Positions 44,264-56,166 of a stretch of 64,000 nt of DNA are shown in pieces. The notes beneath the pieces are model-generated. The model was not told the DNA's origin and searched no databases. It saw nothing but the letters and a program-made list of their open reading frames with translations. The DNA comes from Rheum nobile (Eukaryota; Streptophyta; Magnoliopsida; Caryophyllales; Polygonaceae): positions 6,386,001 to 6,450,000 of the forward strand of contig WOAB01000093.1 of NCBI GenBank assembly GCA_027886185.1, read 5' to 3'. Position numbers and translations under genes: made by a program. Within the stretch, counting starts at the first letter, position 1. Every line of letters begins with the position of its first letter.

Positions 44264-46705
44264 TTAGGTCGAGAATAACTCGGGAAAACGCCTGAGCATA
44301 TCTGACTCGGTTTCCCACGTCTCCCAAGTAACTTCTTCGGTCCCTGACTTGGACCACAGCACTCGTACCAAAGGTACGATCTTGTTGCGCAAATGCTTCT
44401 CCCGATGCTCCAAAATGCGCACAGGCAACTCTTCATAAGTACCATTAGCTTGAATCTCGATGTCCTCGTAACTAAGTCCATGAGACTCATCTGGTACATA
44501 CCTTCTGGGTAAAGACACGTGGAACACGTTATGCACCGGGTGAGCCGATGGTGGCAATGCCAAATGGTACGCTAGAGATCCCACTCTATCCAGAATCTCG
44601 AATGGTCCCACGTAGCGAGGGTTAAGCTTCCCACGCTTACCAAATCTGAAAACTCCTTTGGATGGCGATACCTTGACAAAAACCTTGTCACCGACCTCGA
44701 ACTCGACAGTCCTGCGCTTCCGATCTGCGTAGGACTTTTGTCGACTCTGAGCGGTCAACATCCTTTGTCTGATCAAAGCAATGTCTGAAGCCGTCCTTTC
44801 GACCAACTCTGGTCCAAGCAGAATTTTGTCGGCATTATCGTCCCAACAAATCGGAGATCTGCATCTGCGACCATACAAAGCTTCAAACGGAGCCATCTTG
44901 ATTGTAGCATACCAGCTATTGTTGTATGTGAACTCAATCAGACTCAAGCTGTCCTTCCAGCTAGTCGGACGATCGAGCACACAAGCTCTAAGCATATCCT
45001 CCAGAGTTTGGATGGTCCTTTCAGACTGGCCATCTGTCTAAGGATGAAATGCTGTACTGAACCTCAACTCGGTTCCCATAGCCTTATGAAGTTCCTTCCA
45101 GAATCTTGACATGAAACGGTCATCTCGGTCCGATACAATGGTCTTAGGAATGCCATGTAAGCGGACAATCTCCTTCTGGTAAACTTCGGCTAACTTCTGG
45201 GTTTCCCATGTGGTCTTGATGGCTATGAAATGAGCACTCTTCGTAAGCCTATCCACAATTACCCAGATAGTATCTCTCTGACTTCGAGTCTTGGGTAGCC
45301 CAGTGACGAAGTCCATGGAAATATCCTCCCATTTCCATTCTGGCACGGGGAGAGGTAGCATCTCACCACCTGATATGCGGTGTTCGATCTTGACTTTTTG
45401 GCAAGTTAAGCACTTTGCCACAAAGTCTGCTACGTCCCACTTCATGTTTGGCCACCAAAACTTCTTCCTGAGATCCTTGTACATCTTGCTAGAGCCAGGA
45501 TGCACAGAATAAGCAGATGAATGAGCTTCTCTCATCACCAACTGACGAAGACCTTCTGTGTCAGGCACACATATCCGATCCTGAAACCAAAGTGATTCAT
45601 CATCCTGAACCACAAAACTGGGAGCTTTCCCATCCATCACTTCACTGCTTAACTTTACCAAGATGATGTCATCGACTTGCTTTTCTTTGATTTGATCCAG
45701 CAGTGTAGCCTGAATTTCCATCATACTCAGGTACCCTCTACGCTGGTCATACAAGACTTCAATGTCGCATGACTCTTGGTTTAGCTTGGTCTGAGCAGTA
45801 AGCAACGCAACCACAGTCTCGTGCGTTGTCTTCCGGCTTAGTGCATCAGCTACTACATTAGCCTTGCCCGGATGATACAGCAACTCCATGTCGTAGTCCT
45901 TGAGCAACTCTAGCCAGCGGCATTGTCTCATATTTAACTCCTTCTGAGTAAATATATACTTGAGACTTTTGTGGTCAGTGAAGACTTGGCATCTTATACC
46001 ATAGAGGTAATGCCTCCAAATCTCCAGCGCAAAGACAACCGCTGCTAACTCAAGATCATGGGTCAGATAGTTTTCTTCGTAAGTCTTGAGTTGTCTAGAT
46101 GCGTAAGCAATGACTCTGCCCCTTTGCATCAAAACACAACCAAGACCACACTTGGAAGCATCACTATAGACCACATAATCGTCATTCCCCTCTGGGAGTG
46201 CTAACACGGGTACCGAGGTCAACCGTCGCTTCAACTCCTGGAAACTGACCTCGCACTTGTCATTCCAGACAAACTTCTTATGGACCTTGCGGAGTAGATT
46301 GGTCATTGGTAGAGCGATCTTTGAAAATCCTTCTACGAACCTTCTATAATACCCGGCAAGTCCAAGAAAACTGTGCACCTCTTTCACATTCTGGGGCTGT
46401 GTCCATTTAGCCACCGCTTTAATCTTTTGGGGATCAACCATAACCCCATTTTTATTGATCACGTGGCCTAAGAAAGCCACTTCCTTCATCCAGAATTCAC
46501 ATTTAGACAATTTAGCAAAAAGCTGATGTTGTCTAAGGATCGACAAGGAAATCCATAGATATTCCTCGTGGACTTCTTCATTCGGAGAATAAATCAGGAT
46601 GTCGTCTATGAAGACCACCACGAACTTATCCAAGTACTGGTGAAAACATCGGTTCATCAAGTCCATAAAGACAGCTGGAGCATTTGTAAGCCCAAAAGGC
46701 ATCAC
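44264..46705 (-). pseudogene. Element B RT C-terminal half, RNase H, integrase, chromodomain
   Basis: From 46705: MPFGLTNAPAVF and the catalytic box FIDDILIYS, then RNase H (VYSDASKCGLGCVLMQ). Integrase has the zinc motif and core (MKWDVADFVAKCLTCQKVK, SMDFVTGLP, IVSDRD). A TAG at 45040-45038 interrupts AFHP|TDGQSER, where CAG is expected. The C-terminal part has the GPY/F-like segment LNPRYVGPFEIL and a type II chromodomain (LPVRILEHREKHLRNK, VLWSKSGTEEVTWE). The chromodomain would tether integration to heterochromatin. One stop from intact over this half. Confidence 0.95.
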
Positions 46706-46714
46706 TACGAACTC

Positions 46715-47985
46715 TTAATGACCATATCTGGTCCTAAACGCAGTTCTAGGAATGTCCTGCTCACGAATTCTGAGTTGATGATATCCAGATCTCAAGTCGA
46801 TCTTGGAGAACACCTTTGCTCCCTGCAATTGGTCCAACAAGTCATCAATCCTAGGCAAAGGATACTTTTTCTTGATCGTCACCTTATTCAACTCTCGGTA
46901 GTCGATACAAAGTTGAAACGATCCGTCCTTCTTTTTGACAAATAATACCGGAGCACCCCACGACGATGCACTCGGCCTGACATAACCTTTATCAAGAAGA
47001 TCTTCAAGTTGATTCTTCAATTCTTGCATCTCAGCCGGAGCCATCTGATACGGTGATTTGGAAATCGGCGCCGTACCAGGCTCGAGATCAATAGAAAACT
47101 CAACGTCACGGTTCGGGGGTAATCCTGGAATTTCTTCCGGAAAGACATCCGAAAATTCCCTAACTACAGGAATATCAAGAACCTCAGGTCCATCCTTCTC
47201 GGGCGAATCCAAGTAGCAAAGGTACCCGACACATCCTTGTCGTAGTAGCTTAAACGCAGCCATCGCATTGATCAGTTTGCCGTTATCAGCGTCATTTCGA
47301 CCTTTGAACTTGCACACGAATTGGCCCCCGGATGACACTGTCACCATTCTTGAACTGAAGTCGATCATCGCCTTGTGACGCGTCAGCCAATCCATACCGA
47401 GGATAATGTCGTATGGAGCCATGGCTATGCATATTAAATCTGCCCAAATTCCTTACCCTGAATGGTAATCGGAAAGTCAGAAAAATGCTTGGTTCCCACC
47501 AAACGTTCTCCATTAGGAAGATTAACGACGAAAGGGTCGCACGAATCGTTGCACACTAAATCTAACTTGCTAACACAGCTATCCGAAATAAAGAAATGCG
47601 TAGCACCAGAATCAAACAGAATGCACACTGAAGTAGAGTGAAGGTATAGAGTACCTTGAGCAATCGGAGCGTTGGGTCCATCTGCCTCACACATCTCGTA
47701 CAAGCGTTGGCCTTGACTTCCAGAAACAGCTAGGGCCTTTCCCCTGTTCTGAGCAGTCGTCTGCACTAAAGGGCTAGGAGTCTCGGCAGGCTTAAACCTA
47801 GGTCGGTTGCTCTGATGAACTGACCCTTGCTGTGACTCTACTCCCTTCTGCTTCCCCTGCTTGCAGAACTTTTACAGATGACCATCACGTCCACACCCAA
47901 AGCATGGCCTCTTCTCCCTCCGACACTCAGTGCTCTTGTGCCCAGCAGTACCGCAGTTATAACACTGAACTGTACTCCTGGTCTA
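46715..47985 (-). pseudogene. Element B zinc knuckles, protease and RT N-terminal half
   Basis: After the Gag stop the frame gives knuckles CYNCGTAGHKSTEC and CFGCGRDGHL*KFC, the second broken by TAA near 47874. Protease: SVCILFDSGATHFFI with the active site DSGA. A one-base loss near 47437 shifts the frame before MAPYDIILGMDWLTRHKA. RT then runs from about 47020 (KKKDGSFQLCIDYRELNKV, FSKIDLRSGYHQL) to a TAA at 46717-46715 after TRYGH, where a tyrosine codon is expected. Confidence 0.93.
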
Positions 47986-48984
47986 CCCTGACTGCTGAGT
48001 CGATCCTCCTTGCGTCATCTCCGTCTTAGCTCGGCCGGATTTGGCGAAGTTAGACGGTAGCGCAGGGCGCTTAAAACCACCTTCCTGGTTCTGATTCTGC
48101 ATCGACTTCTGTCGGTTGCGCCTCTTGGTCGACTCCTCGAGAGTTACCTCCAGCTTATAGGCACAATCCACATACTGCTCCAAGGTAGAGCATGTGTGGT
48201 GCACCATTAATGGCTTGATATCCGGGTTCATCCACTCGTGGAAGTACCAGATCTTTTGAGCCTCGCTGGTGATCTCGGCAGTGGCATATTGTAGAAGATG
48301 GTTGAACTTAGATGCCAACTCGGTCACTCTCAGACCATCAGTCTGAGGGTACAAGAACTCTTTATGCTTCTCCTCTCTCATAGCACGAGAGAAAAAGCGA
48401 TCAACCATCTTGGTCTTGAACATCGACCAAGTCAACACTAGGCTCTCAGCCAAACCAGTGCTCTCACACCACTCGCTAGCCTCCTCCTTCAGCTGAAGAG
48501 AAGCGATATGGACCTTCTCGGCCTCCGTACACTCCACGTTCCTGAACAGCCTCTCCATATGGGAGAACCAATGAGTCACTGCCACTGGCTCCCCTTTCCC
48601 GTTATAGCAGTCGGGTCTCATGGAAGTAATGGTCTTAAGAGCGCGACCATAGCTGTCCCTCGCCCTAACGGCAGTCTCCTGTATCACGGGGTTTCTGGGT
48701 TCCACAACATCAGGAACCGCTGTGTGAAAAGGCACTTCTTGTGCTTGAGGCGCACTTGGTCTCAAGACATCTGCAATAGCCTGTATCACGATCCCACGGA
48801 TCGCCTCAACAGTTGCGGCGTCAAACAGCGTCGGCGCCTGGGTCTGATCCTGACCTTCACGCCTCTGCTGGACGCGAGACTCAGACTCGTGTTCATCCTG
48901 AACACCTCTTCCTGCTGGTCTGGGGTTTTGGCTAGTCCCAGCACCGGCTCGAGTCGAATTCCTCGTGCTTCTTGGGTTCACCAT
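47983..48984 (-). pseudogene. Element B Gag
   Basis: ATG at 48984 (MVNPRSTRNSTR) follows an R/G/Q-rich start. The Gag domain covers about 48590-48130: HWFSHMERLFRNVECTE, IASLQLKEEASEWCE, FKTKMVDRFFSRAMREEK, ASKFNHLLQYA. The frame closes at TAG 47985-47983 between QQSG and TRSTVQC, where CAG is expected; zinc knuckles follow directly. Length to that stop is 333 residues. Confidence 0.93.
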
Positions 48985-49274
48985 CTATTTACCGATCAAA
49001 TTCCAAGCATTCAATACATTAATATTATGCAATATACTTATGCAATATACCAGCGTAAATAAATTACTCAGAATAGATCAACTTGGTATTTTATAGATGA
49101 ACCTTCGAATTCTTACACAAGTTACACATAAGTCTACCATTCGAGCCCTAGGACAATGTTGCTCGAAGATATAAGTGTTTCTCAGAGTACTTGCCGCAAT
49201 ACTGAAATATTACACAAAGTACAACTTGGAATACTAAGAAACGAAACTACTATGATAGGCAACGCCATTCCTCC

Positions 49275-50141
49275 TCAAGGTGTTCCAAAATATCTCCCAT
49301 ACGACTGGCTACTCGTGCATGGTCTCTTCGGGCTAGGCTCACCATCGAGCTCTGGCGATGGGTTTCGCACCCTGCTTGACCCTGAAGCACATAGTCCTAG
49401 CTCAGTCATGGTAAAGTATGGGTCGTCCATGACTGGTCCTCCTATTCCAGCCCTCCTCTGAGTACTGGCGATCAGCTCATCCCTCTGACGCTGTTGTTCT
49501 GCGAAGATTACCTCGCTCTGGCGGAGAATCTCCTGCATCTCGGATTCCGACCTCCATCTCCTTGGAGTAGGGATAGGTTGAGATTCCCTGTCACTTCTCC
49601 TAATACCGTACTCGGTATACAGTGCCTCCCAATCAGCTTCTGACATGGGTGCGTACTCTGGCACTGGTGACAATCCTGTACCGGGCTCCTGATTCTGCCC
49701 TCCAAGGTCCAACTTTGGATCCTCTTCTGGATCATCCTCTATGGGATCCTCATCCTCAGGATCATCCTCGATCATAACCTCTTCCTCGACAGGATCTAGC
49801 TCAAGCATCTCCTCTTCCTCCTCCTCGTACTCGATCTCCTCGGGAATTGGTCCCAGCAGAAAGTCGTCTTGGTAAGCCCCTTGTTCGTACCTTGATAACT
49901 CATCTTCCTGCTCCCATTCCTGTACTTCCTCCACCCTTGGTGGCGGCACAGGTGCAGGCTCAGGGACCATAGCATTCCTGGCTACAAGGACAACTGACTC
50001 GGGGAGAACGTGCTTGACGTCTTCGGGTGGGCTACTCGGGCCTCCAACCTCGAAACATCGCTGAGGTAACGGAAAATCTAGCCTCGGCTGATCCGACTTG
50101 GCGTCTTCCGATCCCTTACCAATAGAAAAGCAGACACCCAT
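49275..50141 (-). CDS. Acidic ORF upstream of gag in element B
   Basis: This frame lies between the PBS (50333) and gag (48984), in sense orientation. The likely start is ATG at 50141 (MGVCFSIGKGSED); an upstream ATG at 50189 adds 16 residues. The MGxC start resembles an N-myristoylation plus palmitoylation signal. A proline-rich stretch and a long D/E tract follow (about 49880-49690), then EADWEALYTEYGIRRSDRE and a Q/R-rich helix. It is open for 288 codons although gag-pol carries several stops. No family is recognised. A role beside Gag, or as a leader ORF limiting Gag translation, is inference. Confidence 0.7.
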   Translation of the reverse strand: MGVCFSIGKGSEDAKSDQPRLDFPLPQRCFEVGGPSSPPEDVKHVLPESVVLVARNAMVPEPAPVPPPRVEEVQEWEQEDELSRYEQGAYQDDFLLGPIPEEIEYEEEEEEMLELDPVEEEVMIEDDPEDEDPIEDDPEEDPKLDLGGQNQEPGTGLSPVPEYAPMSEADWEALYTEYGIRRSDRESQPIPTPRRWRSESEMQEILRQSEVIFAEQQRQRDELIASTQRRAGIGGPVMDDPYFTMTELGLCASGSSRVRNPSPELDGEPSPKRPCTSSQSYGRYFGTP

Positions 50142-50350
50142 CCTATCGAACAATAAGGAAGGAATTAGTCTTTCTAGACATAGAAGCAAGCTTACTATAT
50201 CAGACTATAAAGAAGACACGACTATGAACGGTGTTTTTAAATTCTTTTCAGAATGAAAATTCAGAGTCCTTTTTAAAACATTTCAAAAATGGATAAATGG
50301 TTTATAAAAATTCCAAACCCTTTTAAAACCTTTGGCTCTGATACCACAAC

Positions 50351-52640
50351 TGTAACACCCCCAAAACTTAACCCTTTTGGAAATGTATTACCGCCAGTGA
50401 CCCTAGTGTTCCTTACCGAGATCACCCAAGGCTTTACCAAAAATACATTTTATGAAATGCGATTGATACACAAAGATCAAGCATTAAATTCCAAAATATA
50501 ACATTGTCAAGGAAACAAGAGTTACGGGATTACAACCCAATCCCGAATAGGTCAAAACATAGTTTAAACCAAACACAGCGGAAGACTAAGAAAGTACATT
50601 ACAAACGGAGTTATTGTCCAAAGGATCATAACCTGATTAAAGAAATAATTAAAATATTAAAAAACCACCGTCGACTCCATAGTCCTTCTAATCTTCTGAG
50701 CTACTTCTTAACTGATGTGCCGAATCGAACGGATGACACCATCCAACCATGCAAGGGAAAATATTGGTTGGTTAGTCTAAATGAATAGACTAGCAAGGGT
50801 ATAAAGCAGACTAGTTCGAAGCAGTTGTATTAGGTTAGACTCTTCGTCCCTCGAATAATAATCGAGTACGCTTGTCAACCACCATACTCCTACTGGAATA
50901 AACAAGAGGTGTGCACAAGAGAAGATTCTGGAAGACTGAATCTTCACAGAAATCGACTCGAAAAGAGACTCCAAGAGATTGAGTCTTTAAGGAAGTAATG
51001 ACAAATCTGGAATATTACAGAATCATACAACAATGATTTAAAACTGACTGAGATGCTTCGGTTCACGACCAACCTCATCGCCTACAGCGAATCCAGATTG
51101 GAAAGAGAACGTACTACATTCAAGTCAAGACGAGTTTTCCTAGCTGCACTGAACTTAGCTGCACTACTCGCCCAAGGTGTATTAATTATGTGCGTCAAGG
51201 TAGCACTTATCTGATTTATGTTTCAAAACACACATCACATTATAGACTTTTACATGTGTACCCCACCAATGGGATGACACATCTTAGTATACGTTTCGTC
51301 GAGAGTGACGTATATCGAAAGGTTTATGACACCAGCTAAGTGTCCTGTCTCTACACACTTGTGAAAGAGCCCGATCATGATCTTAGAATAGTACCAGATG
51401 GGGACGAGCCATCCCGATACCAGATTATAAAGAAACGACTGGACAGAGTCCGAGTAACGTTCCTATTTAACAGTGCTAACTAAACAGTTACAGCACCACA
51501 ACATTTACAGGATAAATCCACATAAAGGCCCGAAAGGCGATCACAGATAATAGCGTTGTTCTAACAGATATACAACCTATTATATGATTTTCAAAACAGT
51601 TTATCAAAACCGTTTCCAGACAAACAGAATATTCATTCCAAATTAATTACTCAGATAAACTACTGATAATTAATGTAAATATGGAACGAATGAGCAAGAG
51701 CGAACCGCCACTTGCCTTACTCCGCAGAATAGTCTAAAGACGTCACTGGATTTCGGGCTCGACACGGTATAGTTCCGACAGCACAACAACCTTCGAGTCG
51801 ACCCATAAAAGGAACCCTAAGTTAGATCCGACATAAACAGTACGAATCTAAACACGGCGAAAGAACACGAAAGGAAAGACGCCACGACGACAACCGACCA
51901 AGCCAAAGCCACGAAGGCGTTCTAGGCACTGGCGGCGGTCGCTGTTCTTGGCGGCGGTCGCCGTATTCATCACGGCGGTCGCCGTGACGAACTCAGACGA
52001 CACGGAACGAGAGAAAACTCACCCCAAAACACGAGTGCGTTTCGACCCCTTTCAGCCTGGCTTGGTTTCTGACCTTCCAAGGCAACCACAAGGCTTCACA
52101 AAGGCTGTTGGAAACACCACTAACAACACCGACGAACGAATTTGGCAGAGGTTTGGTGCTTGGATGGCTCAAAACCTCTCCCCCAGCACCTCCTTTTATA
52201 GCCAACACATCTGGAGTTCGAAGACGAGGGCCTAGAGCTACTGCGGCGCTCGCCAGAAACAACGCCGGCGACCAACGGGCAACGACTGCTGGGCAACGAT
52301 GACGGTACTTACGGCGGTCGCCGTAATTTACGGCGGTCGCCGCGGGATGACACATCAGATGCCTCCTCGGGTGTTGGAACGGCGGGCGCCGTATCTTTAC
52401 GGCGGTCGCCGTGCTTGGGTCTCACGACGGCGGTCGCCGCGACTTTACGGCGGTCGCCGTGACCCTTTTTCCCGCCCATTCAACTTTGAACGGATAAGAC
52501 ATTAAACCGGGATAAAAATTATCGTACGCGAACGACAATTAAAATCTAAGCTACCTGAATTAAATCCGACGTACACAACGGGTACTCGGGAAAATTCCAT
52601 AATTCCCAAAATAACCTTACAAAAAATACGGGGTATCACA
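50351..52640 (-). repeat. Element B 5' LTR, PBS at 50333-50346
   Basis: It is 2290 bp and nearly identical to the 3' LTR outside two deletions. TATA motif near 52195-52201. GC palindromic motifs occur on both sides of the promoter (about 51930-51990 and 52305-52460). Confidence 0.95.
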
Positions 52641-53094
52641 GCTCTATGGGCGGGATCTCTAGTTGCAGGAAGGCATCCCAGTATAGAATGTCGTCGGAGC
52701 TTCCCGTGTCAATCAGGATCCGCTTGACTAGCTTTGTCCTGAATTGGGCATCTATGAGCAATGGGTCATAGTGATAGGTCTCTACCGCCTCCGCGTCTGC
52801 CTCTGTGAAGGAGAACTGGTGCCCTATCGGTGAGATGTTGGCTACGATAAGTACTGGCATCGCTGGGCAGTGTCTTCCTCCTCGCGCGTACCTCCGCGCA
52901 GCCCTCATGCTCTCTCCCCAAGGACTTGCGCCATCTGCGATTGTTCCTTCGCACCTGTCTGGGGGAGGGAAGTTATCTTTCTGCGGAGGGGGAGGGGGAG
53001 GTGGGCCTTGGTTCTTGCTCACCCCCCTACTCATTGCCCTATAACCTCTAGTGAATAGAGACCCCAACGCGGGCTTCTTTGTTGGGGATCTGTA
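52641..53094 (-). pseudogene. Element C protease, first part
   Basis: From 53094 the frame continues the sequence at 63957-64000 once A is removed. It contains a P-rich and charged linker (KNQGPPPPPPPQKDNFPP), then SFTEADAEAVETYHYDPLLID and the active site KRILIDTGSSDDILYWDAF. B interrupts it after LEIPPIE. The DTGSS site is intact. Confidence 0.85.
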
Positions 53095-54264
53095 TGACAA
53101 GGCCGGAAACCGGTGTCATTTTCCTGTCAAAGAAATCCTAATTCACCTACTAAAGAGTATAGCAAGCAAGTCAGGGTCGATCCCACAGGGAGTCGGTTAT
53201 TTGTATGCAATAACGTGTGACTGACAAGTAACAGGGGGGTTTTAGAGTAATTGCAAAGTAACAAAGACGCAAGATTTAACAGACAAAGAAATATGATGAG
53301 GAAAAGTATTCCACTAGACAAATATCCACACAGCAGATGAAATAGGTTGATCACTGAAAACTATCGTTCCAAGTTCTTTTTACAATCTTATAGTTATTCC
53401 CACCCTGATCTTAAGTACTATCGATTCTCACAGTTGTCGATAGATTTATTACTATGTCACTGGTAAAGTACCACCGATTCTCACAGTTGTCGGTAGACTT
53501 TACCACTAACACAGCAATAGCAATTCACACAAGGATATAGGATACATGCAAATAGAAGGACATCCTGCTACTTAGCATGCAAATAATTCTCACTCACGAT
53601 TGCACGCTCGGAACCCCTATACGCAACAATCGTGTTTGCCACTAGATATGCACTCGGAACCCCTATATGCAAATCCTAGCACTATGATAGATGTCGAAAA
53701 ACCTAGTTAGCTACGCTAGAAGAATCAACACAAATCGATAGACAATATGCTCAAGAGAATTAAACCAACTTTATAAGATATAGAACGAGGAATAGAAATC
53801 TCACAACCAATTCATTGCAGTGCTTCAATTGTCTAGCGAAACAAAGGTGTTTAGCTCTCCATTCGTTCAAACCCTAGAAGTGGAATGAATAAAAGAGAGG
53901 ACCGAATTCCTTCTCAAAACTAGAAAAGATTCTTAAATAGGTTTTAGAAAATTAACCTAGCAAATAAAATAAGGAAATAAAATAATAGCAAATATAATAT
54001 CCGAAAATGCTAAAATCGGAAACAAATAATCGCTGGCAGCGAGGCGTCGACCTCCACCGCGGGGCGGTGGCTTGTGGCGCGGGGCGGCAAGACCAACTTC
54101 TTCAAGTCTTCATCTTCTATCTTCTCCACTAAGCTGTAAATCCTATGATATCTTCACTTCTCAACTATTCTTCTGGATTACAGACTTAGCCTAAATCTAC
54201 ACCAAAACTCCATCTAAATCACGTCAATAATCACTAGTTAAGGTGCCTGAATTGGCACTAATCA
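53095..54264 (-). repeat. Element A 3' LTR
   Basis: It is 1170 bp and starts TGACAAGG, ending CTAATCA on the plus strand. It lacks 47 bp present at about 63719-63765, between repeats of GGTGGCTT. It holds the same four stem-loops (about 53412-53449, 53464-53503, 53595-53634, 53638-53680). Confidence 0.95.
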
Positions 54265-55065
54265 AATATCCCCACACTTAGACCTTTACTCGTCCCGAGT
54301 AAATCAAAACTGATCCTACTCCAGTCATCAAACACCAAGGCCTCAGGAAGTGCGAGCAAACATGATACCAGTGACTACAACAACTCAACAATCAGCTCCA
54401 GACAACCAAAACAAGTTATGCGAGATAAATCTATTCCTAACTCCTGTCTTGCTCCTTATCGCTTCAGAGTGACCTACCCAAACTCCTTATATCACCTCTG
54501 CTTATGACGCCAACCTCCAGAATGATCCTAAAATCACTCCTTTTTCTTTACGCTCATCTTGCCTAGGCGCCCTCTCGGGTTTTCACCTAGCCACTCATTT
54601 CATTTTACTAGACATCTCACATGTACTCACATCACTCCAGTCCATTTTTGCACCGCTCTATACCAGTCGGACTACCTGCTTATTACCTAAACCGCCCTTT
54701 CGGGTTTTCGGCCCATCCCAGGATTTTGGTTCCCTTTTTCATTATTTTTTTTTCTTTCAAGATTGAATATAAAACTGAACTGCTCGAATCTGAAATGCAA
54801 AAACGAAATGCAAAAACAAAAACTGTACACTAACTATGATAAGCAGCAAGTCTAAATCCCTCCCCACACTTGAAACACACATTGTCCTCAATGTAGAGAC
54901 GAAGACAAAACGAAATAGGGGAGGAAGAACATAGACTCACTGGAAAGGTGGATACGATGGATAGCCCGACGGAGGTGGATGCCTCCCGAAGTACTGCTCC
55001 TGCACGAATGCCTCAGCTGAACTCAACTGGCTCGTGATATCTCGCGCAATGTCGGCCTATAAAGT
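54265..55065 (-). other. Element A 3' untranslated region
   Basis: Next to the LTR is a purine-rich tract (AAGTGTGGGGATATT in element sense, 54265-54279). A second similar tract with the phrase CATTGAGGACAATGTG lies near 54860-54895. Dual tracts of this kind also occur in H. No ORF. Confidence 0.65.
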
Positions 55066-56166
55066 CTACAGGCGAGTTAGCATCTCCTCGTTCGCAGCGT
55101 GTTGACGCAGTGTGAAAGCATCAAAACGAGCAAACATCTCATCCCAAGGAATATCAGAAGTCGATGTAGAGGCAGAAGTAACAACAGACGCAGGGGGATC
55201 AAAATCCATAATAGCAGGAATAGCGGCCTGGGGCTCATCCTCAGTGTCGGAAGGAATAACCTCAGCGTCAGACAGAATGAACCATCTTGTGAAGTCCCGC
55301 GTGTAGGCAAAGGGGTGTGGGAGACGTAGCACGTGACCTCCATAAGAACACCATAGGAGCTGCTCCGGGGAATTGTTCAGCATACCACACCGTCGCAGAC
55401 ATGGGATGTCGTAGCGAACAGGCATGATCGGCCGAGGAATAGTGTCTGTCTGAATCCTGGCCGCAGCAACCAAGGTGATCAGGCCGCCCAGAACAATATC
55501 TCGCACCTCACCCTCGCGGATCCGCGTCAGCTCGTGTAACCACACCATAACCCAACCAGGAGTCTCCTCATCCAAAGGGTCGATCATTGGAGAGAAAAAA
55601 GCAAGGCGCTTCAGAGAGATCTTTCTATCCTCCACACTTCCACAAAAGGACCGCATCAGCACTGTAAAAACTAAGCGTAGACAAGGGTGCACGAGCTTGT
55701 TACTGGTCTCCTTCCCCTTTTGATAATGGGACATTCCTGTAGCGGTAGTCCAGAATTCTCTAATGTCCGCTTCGTTGGGACCCTTCTTCCACCCAGCAGT
55801 AGGCGGTCTCGACACTCCCAAAAACTCTCGGATTTCATCTACTGGCATGTCGTAAGCCCGTCCCTCATACTTAAATTTTATACCCGCCAGGAATTTACGC
55901 TCTTCACCATCAATGGTGCATCTCGCATGGTATTTTGACACCGTGGCAATAAACTGGTAGCAGAGTTTGGGGAAAGCAGGGGCACATTTGGTCAGGAAGC
56001 CACCCAATCCCATCCTAGCCAAGCACAGTTGGACCATCTCCAACATACCCAACTCAGCCAAAGCTCCTCTATCAAAGAAGCGAGGTGGGTGCACAGGTCT
56101 CACCGCAACCACATCATATGCCCTATTCTCCTCTATAGTCATGCCAACCTTCCTAGCTCTCGGCAT
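55066..56166 (-). CDS. Env-position ORF of element A (plant retrotransposon protein)
   Basis: The preferred start is ATG at 56166 (MPRARKVGMTIEENRAYDV); the frame is open upstream to 56487 through GC-rich repeats. The 366-residue product includes FFDRGALAELGMLEMVQLC, FKYEGRAYDMPVDEIREFL and FFSPMIDPLDEETPGWVMV. This style matches the 'putative plant transposon protein' domain found downstream of pol in Athila-type elements, as I recall it. No signal peptide or transmembrane segment is apparent, so an envelope role is not supported by the sequence. A D/E/P/S-rich tail follows residue 310. The frame is intact although gag-pol is broken. Confidence 0.75.
   Translation of the reverse strand: MPRARKVGMTIEENRAYDVVAVRPVHPPRFFDRGALAELGMLEMVQLCLARMGLGGFLTKCAPAFPKLCYQFIATVSKYHARCTIDGEERKFLAGIKFKYEGRAYDMPVDEIREFLGVSRPPTAGWKKGPNEADIREFWTTATGMSHYQKGKETSNKLVHPCLRLVFTVLMRSFCGSVEDRKISLKRLAFFSPMIDPLDEETPGWVMVWLHELTRIREGEVRDIVLGGLITLVAAARIQTDTIPRPIMPVRYDIPCLRRCGMLNNSPEQLLWCSYGGHVLRLPHPFAYTRDFTRWFILSDAEVIPSDTEDEPQAAIPAIMDFDPPASVVTSASTSTSDIPWDEMFARFDAFTLRQHAANEEMLTRL

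Larger units (their letters stand above)
41815..52640 (-). mobile_element. Element B: Tekay-like chromovirus with an ORF upstream of gag (TSD GCTCT)
   Basis: LTRs at 41815-44227 and 50351-52640 with perfect GCTCT flanks (41810-41814, 52641-52645) define an insertion into C's protease. The PBS (TGGCTCTGATACCA, 50333-50346) matches initiator tRNA-Met and touches the right LTR. The PPT (AAGGGGGAGGAGA in element sense, 44228-44240) touches the left LTR. The order is acidic ORF, Gag with two zinc knuckles, protease, RT, RNase H, integrase and a C-terminal chromodomain. The LTR ends (TGTGATACCCC...GGTGTTACA), the long LTRs and the chromodomain place it in the Tekay/Del group. Confidence 0.96.

Noticed and set aside
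52636..52645. Protease frame of C appearing to run into B
   Set aside because: The last codons fall at the target duplication and LTR of B; the real continuation is at 41814.
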